Positions 42,658 through 51,729 of a DNA stretch of 64,000 nucleotides are shown one piece after another. The stretch is from JAKPUX01 sp035353815 (GTDB lineage: Bacteria > Zhuqueibacterota > Zhuqueibacteria > Residuimicrobiales > Residuimicrobiaceae), in contig DAOQAG010000021.1 of assembly GCA_035353815.1 (NCBI GenBank), forward strand, positions 4,575 to 68,574. The letters run 5' to 3'. The notes under the pieces are model-generated. The model was not told where the DNA came from and searched no databases. It saw only the letters and a program-made list of their open reading frames with translations. The position numbers and the translations under genes were made by a program. Position 1 is the stretch's first letter. Every line of letters starts with the position of its first letter.

Positions 42658-43410
42658 ATGCATGAGTCTCTTTTCAACCTGGACAAGTCCAGCATCATTC
42701 CGTACTACTATCAGCTGCAGGAAGTTCTGGAAAACCTCATCGAACAGGGGGTCTACAAGCCGGATGAAAAGCTTCCTTCGGAAAATGAATTAAAGGATTC
42801 GCTGGGCATCAGCCGTGCGACCGCCCAGCGTGCGTTGCAGCACCTGGTTGACCGCGGCATGGCGCGGAGAATTCAGGGCAAAGGCACCTTTGTTGCCAAC
42901 AAAACGATCACCTACAGCGTGGTTGCGGCGTTCAGTTTCTCCGCTGAAATGCTCGGCCTGAATAAAAAAGTGCATAGCAAACTGATCTGCGCGGAGGAAA
43001 TCCAGGCGCACAGCCTCATTTCCAGAATGCTGCAAACGGCCAGCGATACCAAATTTTACAGTATCCAGCGCATCCGCTATGTGGACAGCGTCCCGATCTC
43101 GCTGCAGACCTCCTACCTGCCGATGAGCCTGGTTCCGGGTCTGATCAAAAAGAACTTTGAAGAAGAATCGCTGTTTGAGACGATCAAGAAGGACTATGGT
43201 TTGGCCATCAAGGATGCTCAGGAAACCTTGCAGGCGGTGAAGGCTACGGAATATGAAGCCAGCCACCTGAGCATCAAGGAAGGCGATGCGGTTTTCCTGC
43301 TGGAACGGATAACCCGGATTGCTTCAGGTGAAATTCTGGAATTTGTAAAAACCATCCTCCGGGGCGACACCGGAAAATTTTACATTGAATTATCGCCGGA
43401 GTTAAAGTGA
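42658..43410 (+). CDS. GntR-family regulator with UTRA ligand domain
   Basis: A 250-residue HutC-subfamily regulator. Residues 10-78 are the winged helix (IIPYYYQLQEVLENLIEQG; LPSENELKDSLGISRATAQRAL; KGTFVA) and about 95-245 the UTRA effector domain (VDSVPISLQTSYLP; EILEFVKTILRGD). UTRA domains bind small metabolites, often sugars or phosphorylated compounds. As second gene of the cluster, with its stop overlapping the next start by one base, it very likely controls this operon in response to the imported compound or a breakdown product. Confidence 0.9.
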   Translation: MHESLFNLDKSSIIPYYYQLQEVLENLIEQGVYKPDEKLPSENELKDSLGISRATAQRALQHLVDRGMARRIQGKGTFVANKTITYSVVAAFSFSAEMLGLNKKVHSKLICAEEIQAHSLISRMLQTASDTKFYSIQRIRYVDSVPISLQTSYLPMSLVPGLIKKNFEEESLFETIKKDYGLAIKDAQETLQAVKATEYEASHLSIKEGDAVFLLERITRIASGEILEFVKTILRGDTGKFYIELSPELK

Positions 43411-44240
43411 TGCAAGCCCGTGCGTCCTCTTTTAATCTGGATAATCTTTATTTACTGCTGAAATCCCGGAGGTCAGATTCCAGCCGGATTCATTCGGTCA
43501 GGGATTTGACCCGAATTCACCTGGATCAGCGCTATTCATTGATTGTTGCGGTAGACTCGGATGGAGGTATCGGGCCGATGGAGGTGGATACCGTTTTTTG
43601 CCCGGCTTATGAATTGGGCCGGCTTGCCATTCGCGTGCCGCTGCTGGAAATCCTCTGTTCGGGCGCGATTCCCCTGGCCGCTTATGACATGCTGACCATG
43701 AAGATGGAAGGGGTCGGCGCTGAGATCGTCCAGGGCATACGGGATGAGCTGAAATCGGCCGGTTTCGACGAGAACTTTCCTCTCTCGGGCAGCACGGAGG
43801 ATAATGTGCCGACCAGGATGACCGGTGTAGGGACCACCATCATCGGATTGGTTCAGGCCAATGAGTTCCGGCCGGGATCGTCACAGCCGGAGGACCGGGT
43901 CGTGTGTTTGGGATTGCCCAAATCCGCACCCGATGATCGCGTCCGGTCGGATGATCCCGAAATGATCCAGCAAAGCGATCTTAAAATGGTTCTGGGGGTC
44001 GACGGCGTCCATGATATTCTCCCGGTGGGCAGCCACGGCATCGGTCATGAGGCCAACGCTATGGCCCAGGACGCCGGGCTGATCCTTGTGCCGGATGCGC
44101 AATGCCCATTGAGTTTTCAGAAATCAGCGGGCCCTTCCACCTGCGTTATTGCTTCTTGCCGGAACAGCATTGTTGAAAAGCTGTCCGGGATAATTCACGC
44201 CCCGGTCACCCTGCTGGGAAAAATGAGCCTACCTAACTGA
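43410..44240 (+). CDS. PurM/AIR-synthase-related kinase, similar to alpha-ribazole kinase CblS
   Basis: A 276-residue ATP-binding protein of the PurM (AIRS) fold. Seen: SLIVAVDSDGGIGPMEVD (glycine-rich ATP-binding strand), GRLAIRVPLLEILCSGA, GIRDELKSAG and SGSTEDNVPTRMTGVGTTIIG, a pattern I associate with the CblS alpha-ribazole kinase of Listeria and Geobacillus, which phosphorylates alpha-ribazole for cobamide lower-ligand salvage. GTG 43407 directly precedes ATG 43410; the latter overlaps the GntR stop. Kinase activity and substrate are inferred from family resemblance; the BtuB/BtuG/BtuF-like neighbours support a corrinoid link. Confidence 0.7.
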   Translation: MQARASSFNLDNLYLLLKSRRSDSSRIHSVRDLTRIHLDQRYSLIVAVDSDGGIGPMEVDTVFCPAYELGRLAIRVPLLEILCSGAIPLAAYDMLTMKMEGVGAEIVQGIRDELKSAGFDENFPLSGSTEDNVPTRMTGVGTTIIGLVQANEFRPGSSQPEDRVVCLGLPKSAPDDRVRSDDPEMIQQSDLKMVLGVDGVHDILPVGSHGIGHEANAMAQDAGLILVPDAQCPLSFQKSAGPSTCVIASCRNSIVEKLSGIIHAPVTLLGKMSLPN

Positions 44241-44250
44241 GACCGCATCT

Positions 44251-45264
44251 ATGCTTTCTGATGTGCTTGAAAAACGGATCAAGGGATGCCTGGTCGGAGT
44301 CGCCGCCGGTGACGCCATGGGCATGCCCTCATCCATGATGAGCCCGGAAACGATCCAAAACACCTTCGGCCATATTGACACCTTTCTGCCCGCGCCTGAC
44401 GGCCACCTCCTCCATCACGGAATGGCCGCCGGCGCGGTAACCGACGATACCCAGCAGACCCTGTTGATTGCGGACTCGATCATCGCCAATGGCGATATCG
44501 ATCCGCAAGATATCGCGCAGCGCCTGATCCGCTGGGGGGAGGAAATCCGGGCCTTTGACTCCATGGCGGTCGGCCCCAGCTCGCTCAGGGCCTTGCATGC
44601 CATCAAGTCCGGAAAATCGATCTATGAGGCGGGACGGGCCGGAGATACCAACGGCGCGGTGATGCGCATCGCTCCGGTCGGACTCCTGGGTTGCGGAAAC
44701 CGGGATAAGACCCTGGATCTGGTCAGCCGGGCCTGCATCCCGACGCATAACACCAATATTGCCATCGCCGGCGCCGCCGCGGTGGCCATGGCCATAGGCC
44801 TGGCGTTGCAAGGCGAACAGGATGTGGACAGCCTGATAAAAAGCTCCATCGAGATTATCGAACCGGCGATGAAGCTGGGGAATACCTGGTACAGCGCCTC
44901 CATTCATGACCGGGCTACTCTCGCGCTGGATATTGTCACCCGGGCGCAAGATCGCGCTGAAGCCATGAGCAAGCTCTACCGGGTTATCGGGGCCGGTGTG
45001 CAAATATCGGAGACCGTTCCGACCTGTCTGGCCTTGACCCGGCTTGTGGACGGTGATCCTGTGCAGGGTGTGATTGCGGCCGCCAATCTGGGGGGAGACT
45101 GTGATACCATCGGCGCCATCACCGGTGGCATGTGCGGCGCGATCAAGGGAATTGACGCGTTCCCCGGCGACTGGATTGAGCTGTTGAGTGCGACCAATAA
45201 CATTGATTTTGACTGGTATGCCGGGAAGCTTTATCACCTCATTACAGGTAAGGAGTACCTATGA
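44251..45264 (+). CDS. ADP-ribosylglycohydrolase-family protein
   Basis: A 337-residue all-helical enzyme of the DraG/ARH family. The two metal-binding motifs are intact: AVTDDTQQT (residues 62-70) and NLGGDCDTIGAITGG (near 273-288), plus GCLVGVAAGDAMG at the start and NGAVMRIAPVG in the middle. Family members cleave alpha-N-glycosidic bonds of ribosides (ADP-ribosyl-arginine, O-acetyl-ADP-ribose, other ribosides). Ten bases after the CblS-like gene; its stop overlaps the next start (ATGA). Placement beside an alpha-riboside-type kinase suggests a small alpha-N-riboside substrate rather than protein de-ADP-ribosylation. Inference. Confidence 0.88.
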   Translation: MLSDVLEKRIKGCLVGVAAGDAMGMPSSMMSPETIQNTFGHIDTFLPAPDGHLLHHGMAAGAVTDDTQQTLLIADSIIANGDIDPQDIAQRLIRWGEEIRAFDSMAVGPSSLRALHAIKSGKSIYEAGRAGDTNGAVMRIAPVGLLGCGNRDKTLDLVSRACIPTHNTNIAIAGAAAVAMAIGLALQGEQDVDSLIKSSIEIIEPAMKLGNTWYSASIHDRATLALDIVTRAQDRAEAMSKLYRVIGAGVQISETVPTCLALTRLVDGDPVQGVIAAANLGGDCDTIGAITGGMCGAIKGIDAFPGDWIELLSATNNIDFDWYAGKLYHLITGKEYL

Positions 45265-47132
45265 TTCGCAAATCCTTCTGCCTTTGGTTCGGGATCCTGA
45301 TCATGTCGGCAATCCTCAGCAATGCCTGGAGTCAGGATGCGAAAGAGAAAGAAAAATCAACATCAGAAGTTGCACTGACGCAGGAAGATTTTATCAAGAA
45401 CAACTGCGAGAATGTCGGCGATGCGCTGCAGACCATTTCCGGCGTTTACATCAATTCCGAGGGCGAGATCTCGCTGCGGGATGTCAGCGCCTCCAAGGTG
45501 GTTGTTATCATGGATGGGCAGCGGTTGAACACCCCGGGCACAACCAGCGTGAATATCGCCTCCTTGCCGATTCAGAATGTCGAAAAAATCGAACTGCTGC
45601 GCGGCGGGCGCTCCGCCCAATATGGCGCCGATGCTGTGGGCGGCGTGATTCTGATCACCACCAAAGGCCAGCAGGATAATCCCAAGGCCTTGAACCTCAG
45701 CGCCAAAGGATCCTTCGGCTCCTACAACCGGCAAATCTATAATGTTACCGAGTCGTATGGCAAGAAGAGTCTCAATTCCTTTGTCTCGTACCAGCGCGAG
45801 ACCTGGGATGGCGATTTTACCTATAACGATTATTATGGCGTCAAGCAAACCCTGATCAACAATAAACAGTCCTCCCATAACGTCTTCGGTAAAGTCGGCT
45901 ACAGTCTCGATCAGAATCAGCAGCTCAGCACCTCGGCGAACTGGTATTATGCGGATAACGGCACCCCCGGCATGATCGATAATCTCACCCCCAATGCCCG
46001 GTTGCGCATGGACAACCGGTCCTATAACCTGACCTATGACAACAAGAAAACCTTCAAGGACTATTCACTCAAGGCGCAAAGCTATTTCCTCGATCTGGAG
46101 ACCAAGTTCGATAATCCGGATGCCTTTGGCGGCGCCGTGCACAGCGATCACAATAATTACGCGCTGGGACTCGAGTTATCGCAGTCCGGTTCGCTCGGTG
46201 CGAACCTTTCTTTGGACTACGGTTATTCCTTCCGCAATGATCGCATCAAAAGCACCGATGTCGGCAAAAAGCATCGTAACACCAACAGCGGGCATATTGC
46301 CTTGACCGGTCATACCGAACTTCCGGCATGGCTTTATCTGACCTCTCTTGAAGCCTCCATTGCGGCACGCTATGATGCGCCGACGGATTTTCGTTCTGCC
46401 ACCAGTCCGAGGTTCAGTGCGTCGTTCTCCCATAAAGGCGAGGTTTCTGTCGCCCTGACCGGGCACGTCGCCCAGTCGTACAAAGCGCCTTCCTTTAATG
46501 ACCTGTACTGGCCGCAGGATGCCTTTGCCGTCGGCAATCCGGATCTGGTTCCGGAAGACGGCTTTAACTATGATGTCGGGATCTCCTCCGGTTACAAAGC
46601 CTTGTCCCTTGCGGCCAATTACTTCAGGAATGATATCAATAACCTGATTCTCTGGGAACAGGATCCGGCCTTGAACAATCTCTGGACGCCGAAAAATATC
46701 TCGAAATCGAATACCTACGGCATTGAAACCTCCGTGAATCTGGATCTCCTCAACCGCATGATTTCATTGAATTCCGAATACACCTACATGAAAGCCCTGG
46801 ACAAAGGGCCGGATCCCAGCCGCCATAACCGCTATATCATCTACCGTCCCAAAAACAAACTGGATCTCACCGGCACGCTGCGGATCTGGAAGATGGAATG
46901 GAATGCCATCTATCATTATAAAGGGCTGCGTTTTACCAATGCGGCCAACACCAACTGGCTGCCGGCCTACCATACCGTCGATACCAATCTCACCTACAAG
47001 TTTGCCTTCAGCAACCTGCAATGGGTGAGCGTCTTTGAAATGAGCAACCTGACGGATGAAAGCTTTATGCAGGTCCTGGGCACCGCTGAACCCGGGCGGA
47101 TGTACAAGATTTCATTGGGTGCAAATTTTTAA
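45261..47132 (+). CDS. BtuB-like TonB-dependent receptor (first copy)
   Basis: A 623-residue outer-membrane receptor with signal peptide (1-24). The plug (about 30-145) has the shortened start EDFIKNNCENVGDALQTISGV and the conserved ELLRGGRSAQYGADAVGGVILITT. The barrel holds SYKAPSFNDLYWPQDAFAVGNPDL, typical of BtuB/COG4206 receptors, and ends in aromatic F. There is no carboxypeptidase-regulatory domain, unlike its neighbour. It overlaps the ARH-family gene by 4 bases and lies 11 bases before a second receptor. BtuB-type receptors import corrinoids with TonB energy; substrate not proven here. Confidence 0.87.
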   Translation: MIRKSFCLWFGILIMSAILSNAWSQDAKEKEKSTSEVALTQEDFIKNNCENVGDALQTISGVYINSEGEISLRDVSASKVVVIMDGQRLNTPGTTSVNIASLPIQNVEKIELLRGGRSAQYGADAVGGVILITTKGQQDNPKALNLSAKGSFGSYNRQIYNVTESYGKKSLNSFVSYQRETWDGDFTYNDYYGVKQTLINNKQSSHNVFGKVGYSLDQNQQLSTSANWYYADNGTPGMIDNLTPNARLRMDNRSYNLTYDNKKTFKDYSLKAQSYFLDLETKFDNPDAFGGAVHSDHNNYALGLELSQSGSLGANLSLDYGYSFRNDRIKSTDVGKKHRNTNSGHIALTGHTELPAWLYLTSLEASIAARYDAPTDFRSATSPRFSASFSHKGEVSVALTGHVAQSYKAPSFNDLYWPQDAFAVGNPDLVPEDGFNYDVGISSGYKALSLAANYFRNDINNLILWEQDPALNNLWTPKNISKSNTYGIETSVNLDLLNRMISLNSEYTYMKALDKGPDPSRHNRYIIYRPKNKLDLTGTLRIWKMEWNAIYHYKGLRFTNAANTNWLPAYHTVDTNLTYKFAFSNLQWVSVFEMSNLTDESFMQVLGTAEPGRMYKISLGANF

Positions 47133-47143
47133 AATAAAGCGAT

Positions 47144-49342
47144 ATGATTAAAATCAAAATACCACCCCTGCTGTTCGCTTTGCTTATTGCCCTGCCGGCT
47201 GCGGTACTGGCCGGCACCGGGCAAATAAAGGGAACTGTCTCCAATGAGGCCACGAACGAGCCTCTGCCCGCGGCCAATGTCTATCTGAAAAATACCCATG
47301 TGGGCTGTGTGACCGACAAACAGGGTAATTTTTTGATCGATCAGATTCCGGCCGGCGAGTATATCCTGGTGGTCGAATATGTGGGATATCTCGACGATTC
47401 GAGAATTGTTCGGGTGAATGAGGGTGCGACGCTGACACTGCAGATCAAACTGAAACCGACGCTGTTCCATTTTAGTGATCCGATCACGGTAACGGCAACC
47501 CGCGGCGTCTCCCTTTCTTCGGAGGTCCCGGCCTCCGTGAATATCGTCAATGCCAAAGAGATGGAAGCCCGCTTATCCAGCAATGCGGCCGAGGCACTGC
47601 AAAGCACCCAGGGCATCACCATCAAGGATTACGGCGGCCTGGCCGGCATGAAGACCGTCTCCCTGCGCGGCTCCAGCTCCGAACAGGTGCTGGTGCTGCT
47701 CGACGGACAGCGCATCAACAACCCCCAGACCGGCCAGGTCGATCTCGGGCAGATCCCGCTGGAAGGCATCAAGCAGATTGAGGTGGTGCGCGGCGGAAAT
47801 TCGGCCCTGTACGGCGCAGATGCCGTCGGCGGCGTCATCAATCTGATCACCGATGATGGCAGCCACAGCAAATCCGGCGCCTCAGGATCGGTCAAAATGA
47901 CCAGTGCCTCCTTCCAGACCTATGCTCTAGAGTCCTTTTTCAAGTATCTGTACAACCAGTGGCAGGTGCAGTCCTCCGTCGATATCCTCTCCTCCCAGGG
48001 CGATTTCCCGTACCAGGATAACTATGGGCAATCCCGGACCCGGAAAAATGCGGATGTCTTTTCCAAGGATTTCTATGCCAAAGTCGTCCGCAATTTCGGC
48101 CGTGTCGAATCCAACCGCAAACTTGATCTAAGCTTTAAATGGTATGATGCCGAGCGGGGAGCGCCGGGCACGATCGAACCCTATTATTACCATGCCCGTC
48201 AATGGGACAGCAATCGCCTGTTCAACCTGCTGTTCACCAGCAAGGTATTCAATTATCTGAATGACCTGCGCTTCCAGACGTATTATTATGACAACTGGAA
48301 CAAGTACAAAAATGACGAAAGCCTGACGCCGATACGGTCGGAATTCCGGGCCAAAACCGCCGGTTCGGAGCTGCAGATGGAAAGCATTCTTAAAACCAAT
48401 TGCTCCCTGACCTACGGCCTTGGATTCCGTATCGATTATATGACCGATTATGAATCGGGTACCGACAGGGAGCGCTTGAATTATTATGTGTTTTTATTGA
48501 ATCAGACCACCTTCCGCATCGACCGGCGCTGGCTCAAGTCGGTGGTGGTGGTGCCATCCCTGCGCTACGACAAAAATTCGGATTATTCGGATAATTTTTC
48601 ACCCAAAACCGGCGTGGTGATCAATTTTGGCGAAAACTGGAAGACCTCCATCAAGGGGAATATCGGATACAGCTACCGTGCACCGACCTTCAATGACCTC
48701 TACTGGCCGGAAGATGCCTGGACCAAGGGCAACAGCGCCTTGAAACCGGAACACGGTTATGATTGGGACAGCGGCCTCCGGCTGCAGATTCCGCTTCTAA
48801 ACGGCATCTCGCTCGAGTCCACCTATTTTCAGAATCGCATGGTGGACCTGATCATCTGGGCGCAAAATGATCAGGCGCTGTGGATGCCCGATAATGTGGA
48901 CCGGTCGCTGATCCGCGGGGTGGAGAACTCGGTGGCCTTCAAACCGCTGCAGAAATACTGGCAGCTGAGCGGCAATTACACCTATCTGGACGCGCGTAAC
49001 CTCTCGGGTAATGCCCTGGAAAAAAACAAACTCCTGGTGTATCGTCCCAAACATACCCTGAACCTCTTTTCCGATGTTACCATCCATGATTTTTCTGTGA
49101 ATTATCAGTTTCAATTCACCAGCCGGCGGTATGCGGACAAGACGAACTATTGGGAGAATTCACTGGAACCCTACTCTCTCTCTACCGTGGGGTGTTCGTA
49201 TACCTGGGACATCAACCGCCTGGGTTTGAATACTTCCCTGCAGGTGCGCAATATTTTTAATGCGGATTACCGCACCATCAAAAACATGCCTATGCCGGGA
49301 CGTGAAGTTCGTTTCGCGGCAAAGCTGATAATAAACCAATAG
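47144..49342 (+). CDS. BtuB-like TonB-dependent receptor with N-terminal regulatory-like domain (second copy)
   Basis: A 732-residue receptor with signal peptide (1-23, VLA|G), a CarboxypepD-regulatory-like domain (about 25-108, QIKGTVSNEATNEPLPAANV), a plug (about 120-240, with AAEALQSTQGITIKDYGG and EVVRGGNSALYGADAVGG) and a barrel. SYRAPTFNDLYWPEDAW-KGN-LKPEHG closely parallels the first receptor, so the two are paralogues of one COG4206 clade. The C-terminus (RFAAKLIINQ) lacks a terminal phenylalanine. The gene is followed 25 bases later by a beta-propeller lipoprotein, the arrangement of btuB-btuG pairs in Bacteroidota. Confidence 0.88.
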   Translation: MIKIKIPPLLFALLIALPAAVLAGTGQIKGTVSNEATNEPLPAANVYLKNTHVGCVTDKQGNFLIDQIPAGEYILVVEYVGYLDDSRIVRVNEGATLTLQIKLKPTLFHFSDPITVTATRGVSLSSEVPASVNIVNAKEMEARLSSNAAEALQSTQGITIKDYGGLAGMKTVSLRGSSSEQVLVLLDGQRINNPQTGQVDLGQIPLEGIKQIEVVRGGNSALYGADAVGGVINLITDDGSHSKSGASGSVKMTSASFQTYALESFFKYLYNQWQVQSSVDILSSQGDFPYQDNYGQSRTRKNADVFSKDFYAKVVRNFGRVESNRKLDLSFKWYDAERGAPGTIEPYYYHARQWDSNRLFNLLFTSKVFNYLNDLRFQTYYYDNWNKYKNDESLTPIRSEFRAKTAGSELQMESILKTNCSLTYGLGFRIDYMTDYESGTDRERLNYYVFLLNQTTFRIDRRWLKSVVVVPSLRYDKNSDYSDNFSPKTGVVINFGENWKTSIKGNIGYSYRAPTFNDLYWPEDAWTKGNSALKPEHGYDWDSGLRLQIPLLNGISLESTYFQNRMVDLIIWAQNDQALWMPDNVDRSLIRGVENSVAFKPLQKYWQLSGNYTYLDARNLSGNALEKNKLLVYRPKHTLNLFSDVTIHDFSVNYQFQFTSRRYADKTNYWENSLEPYSLSTVGCSYTWDINRLGLNTSLQVRNIFNADYRTIKNMPMPGREVRFAAKLIINQ

Positions 49343-49367
49343 TCAACTAACTTAAAAAGGAGTAGTT

Positions 49368-50384
49368 ATGAAACGGCTATCAGCTCTCTTGCTCATCCTG
49401 CCGGCGTTCCTGTTTCTGATTTCCGCCTGCGAGGATGAGCCGACCAAACCGGTTACGCCGGCAGTCTCCAAAGCGATCTATGTGCTTAACTCTGCCGCCA
49501 CCAGCATCTCGGTGATCGATCTGGAAGAAAACAAGGTCTATAACAATGTTCAGACGGTGGGCACCTGGCCCAATCAGCTGGTGTACCGCAATGGCTATCT
49601 CTACTGTGTCAATTCCGGCTCCAACAACATCATGAAATTCGACGTCAGCACCTGGGAGGCTAAGACGCCCATCGACCTTGGCACCGGCAAGAACCCGATG
49701 AACATGGTTTTTTACAGCAACCAGTATGCCTACGTCGCCTGCTCGATGTCGAACGAAGTCCTGCGCGTGGACATGACCACCAATAAGGTAGTAAAGACCA
49801 TCAAGGCCGGTGTCGGCGCGACCGGCATTGAAATCGCCAACAAGAAGGTGTATGTTGCCAATACCGGGTACGCCGGCTGGGGAAATCCCTACCTGGCCGG
49901 CACGGTGACGGTGGTCAATGCGGCGACCGGCGATTCCCTCAGAACCATCACGGTCGGTACCAATCCGCAGTCGATCGCCGTGGCCAAGGATGGCAAGCTG
50001 CACGTCTCCTGCACGGGTGATTATGGCGCCATACCCGGAGTGGTCAGTGTGATCGATCCGGCCACCGATACGGTCGTGAAAACCGTGGAGATCGGCGGTG
50101 CGCCGGGCATGATCGCGCTGGCTCCGGATGCGAATCTCGGTTTCCTCTCGGTGTGGGGAGCGGGTGCGCTGGTCTATAATACCTCCAGCTATGCGGTGGT
50201 GAACGGGCCGGCCAGTATGTGGCTGGGCAAAGGCGGTTCCGGGATTCTGGTCGACACCGAAGATCATGTCTGGCTCAGTGTCTGGGACGACGATCAGGTT
50301 GTCAAAGCCAAAACCGACGGGACGATTCTCGCTACCTATAATGTGGGCGACAGCCCGGCCTCATTGGCGCAAAAAATCGACTAA
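49368..50384 (+). CDS. YncE-type beta-propeller lipoprotein, candidate BtuG-like surface binder
   Basis: A 338-residue SPII lipoprotein (lipobox ISAC, residues 18-21) whose mature part is a seven-bladed propeller. Repeated blade strands are visible: KAIYVLNSAATSISVIDLEE, YLYCVNSGSNNIMKFDVST, YAYVACSMSNEVLRVDMTT, KVYVANTGYAG and VSVIDPATDTVVKTVEIG. In Bacteroides, BtuG is a surface propeller lipoprotein that binds vitamin B12 with extreme affinity and passes it to BtuB. Position right after two BtuB-like receptors fits that role. AAGGAG precedes ATG 49368. Orthology is inferred from fold, anchoring and neighbourhood, not from binding residues. Confidence 0.72.
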   Translation: MKRLSALLLILPAFLFLISACEDEPTKPVTPAVSKAIYVLNSAATSISVIDLEENKVYNNVQTVGTWPNQLVYRNGYLYCVNSGSNNIMKFDVSTWEAKTPIDLGTGKNPMNMVFYSNQYAYVACSMSNEVLRVDMTTNKVVKTIKAGVGATGIEIANKKVYVANTGYAGWGNPYLAGTVTVVNAATGDSLRTITVGTNPQSIAVAKDGKLHVSCTGDYGAIPGVVSVIDPATDTVVKTVEIGGAPGMIALAPDANLGFLSVWGAGALVYNTSSYAVVNGPASMWLGKGGSGILVDTEDHVWLSVWDDDQVVKAKTDGTILATYNVGDSPASLAQKID

Positions 50385-50393
50385 GGGACAGGC

Positions 50394-50422
50394 AAAAGGG
50401 GATAGTACTATCCCCTTTTTTT
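50394..50422 (+). terminator. Strong intrinsic terminator inside the cluster
   Basis: AAAAGGGGATA (50394-50404), GTAC loop, TATCCCCTTTT with seven T residues to 50422: a perfect stem. It separates the uptake half of the cluster from the enzyme half, implying partial termination or a second promoter. Confidence 0.85.
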
Positions 50423-50448
50423 ATTTATTTGGCATAGGAGTTCGCACG

Positions 50449-51654
50449 ATGGAGTATCAGGTTCAGGATATCGCCCTGGCTCCCCTGGGACAGATCAAAA
50501 TTGACTGGGTGGCCAAATGGATGAAGGTGGTCAACCAGATGGCGGGGAGGTTCGCACCCGAGGGCATATTCAAGGGCAAAACGGTTGCGATCTGCATTCA
50601 TCTGGAAGCGAAAACCGCCTATCTGGCCCAGACGCTCCACCGCCTTGGGGCCGAGGTATGGATTACCAGTAGCAACCCGCTCTCGACCAAGGATGATGTC
50701 TGCGCCGCCCTGGCTCAGAGCGGCGTCCATGTCTTTGCCCGGCACGGCGCCGCGAAAGCGGAATATCACTCCTTTATCAAAGCGATCACGGCGGCAAAAC
50801 CGCATGTCATCGTGGATGATGGCGGGGATATCTGCGAGTATCTGCACGAAAATCCGCAATACGCCATCAACCTGAAGGGCATCTGCGAAGAAACGACCAC
50901 CGGTGTGAACCGGGCCAAAAAGCTCGACCAGGCGGGTACCCTGCGCTACCCGGTCCTCGGCATCAATGACGCCCTCTCCAAGTATTTGTTCGATAACCGC
51001 TACGGCACCGGGCAATCCACATGGACAGCGATCACCCACCTGACGAATCTCAGCGTTACCGGCAAAGTCGTGGTCATTATCGGCTACGGTTGGGTCGGCA
51101 GAGGACTGGCCATCCGCGCCAACGGACTCGGCGCGGAGGTGATCGTGACCGAAATCAATCCATGGAAAGCTATGGAAGCGCGCATGGATGGATTCCGGGT
51201 GATGCCGATCGCCGATGCCGCCGGACTGGGGGATTATTTCATCACCGCCACCGGCGAGCGCTCTGTCTTGCGCTACGAACACATGGTCAAGATGAAGGAT
51301 GGCGCGATGCTGGCCAATGCCGGCCATTTTGATTTCGAGATCGATGTGCCGGAGCTGGAACAGCATATTCCCGCCAAAAAACTGGTGCGCGAGGAAATCG
51401 AGGAATATGAACTGCCCAATCATCACCATATTTATCTGCTGGCCCAGGGCGGAATCATCAATATAGCCGGCGGCCTGGGCCATCCGGTGGAAATTCTCGA
51501 CCTCAGTTTCGGGCTGCAGCTGGCATCGGTGCATTACGTGCTCTCCACGGCCGGGTTGGAAGCGAAATTCTATCCTGTGCCGCAAAGCATCGATGAAACC
51601 GTCATCCGCGCCAGAATGCAGGCGGACGGCATTGCCATCGACACGCCGCGGTAA
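50449..51654 (+). CDS. S-adenosyl(inosyl)homocysteine hydrolase, archaeal/Thermotoga type
   Basis: A 401-residue NAD-dependent hydrolase of the SAHH family, splitting S-adenosyl- (or S-inosyl-) homocysteine into homocysteine and nucleoside. Key residues are kept: H51 in CIHLEAKTAYL, D123 to D127 in VDDGGD, E147-E148 in CEETTTG, K178 and D182 in LSKYLFDN, Rossmann motif GYGWVG (212-217) and NAGHFDFEID. FDNRYGTGQST replaces the FDN-x-YGCRES form of eukaryotes and follows the short clade that in Methanocaldococcus prefers S-inosylhomocysteine. ATG 50449 has AGGAG upstream. An adenosine deaminase gene follows 75 bases later. Confidence 0.9.
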   Translation: MEYQVQDIALAPLGQIKIDWVAKWMKVVNQMAGRFAPEGIFKGKTVAICIHLEAKTAYLAQTLHRLGAEVWITSSNPLSTKDDVCAALAQSGVHVFARHGAAKAEYHSFIKAITAAKPHVIVDDGGDICEYLHENPQYAINLKGICEETTTGVNRAKKLDQAGTLRYPVLGINDALSKYLFDNRYGTGQSTWTAITHLTNLSVTGKVVVIIGYGWVGRGLAIRANGLGAEVIVTEINPWKAMEARMDGFRVMPIADAAGLGDYFITATGERSVLRYEHMVKMKDGAMLANAGHFDFEIDVPELEQHIPAKKLVREEIEEYELPNHHHIYLLAQGGIINIAGGLGHPVEILDLSFGLQLASVHYVLSTAGLEAKFYPVPQSIDETVIRARMQADGIAIDTPR

Positions 51655-51729
51655 GAGCAAAGGGCCGGTGGCTTCGGGCCGGTTTGATAACCGGATGGTG
51701 TATACTCGTCAACTATTCTGACTCTGCCC

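Noticed and set aside
50266..50448. Longer N-terminus for the SAHH-type protein
   Set aside because: It would run through the previous gene's end and the terminator; ATG 50449 has a good ribosome site and matches the family start.
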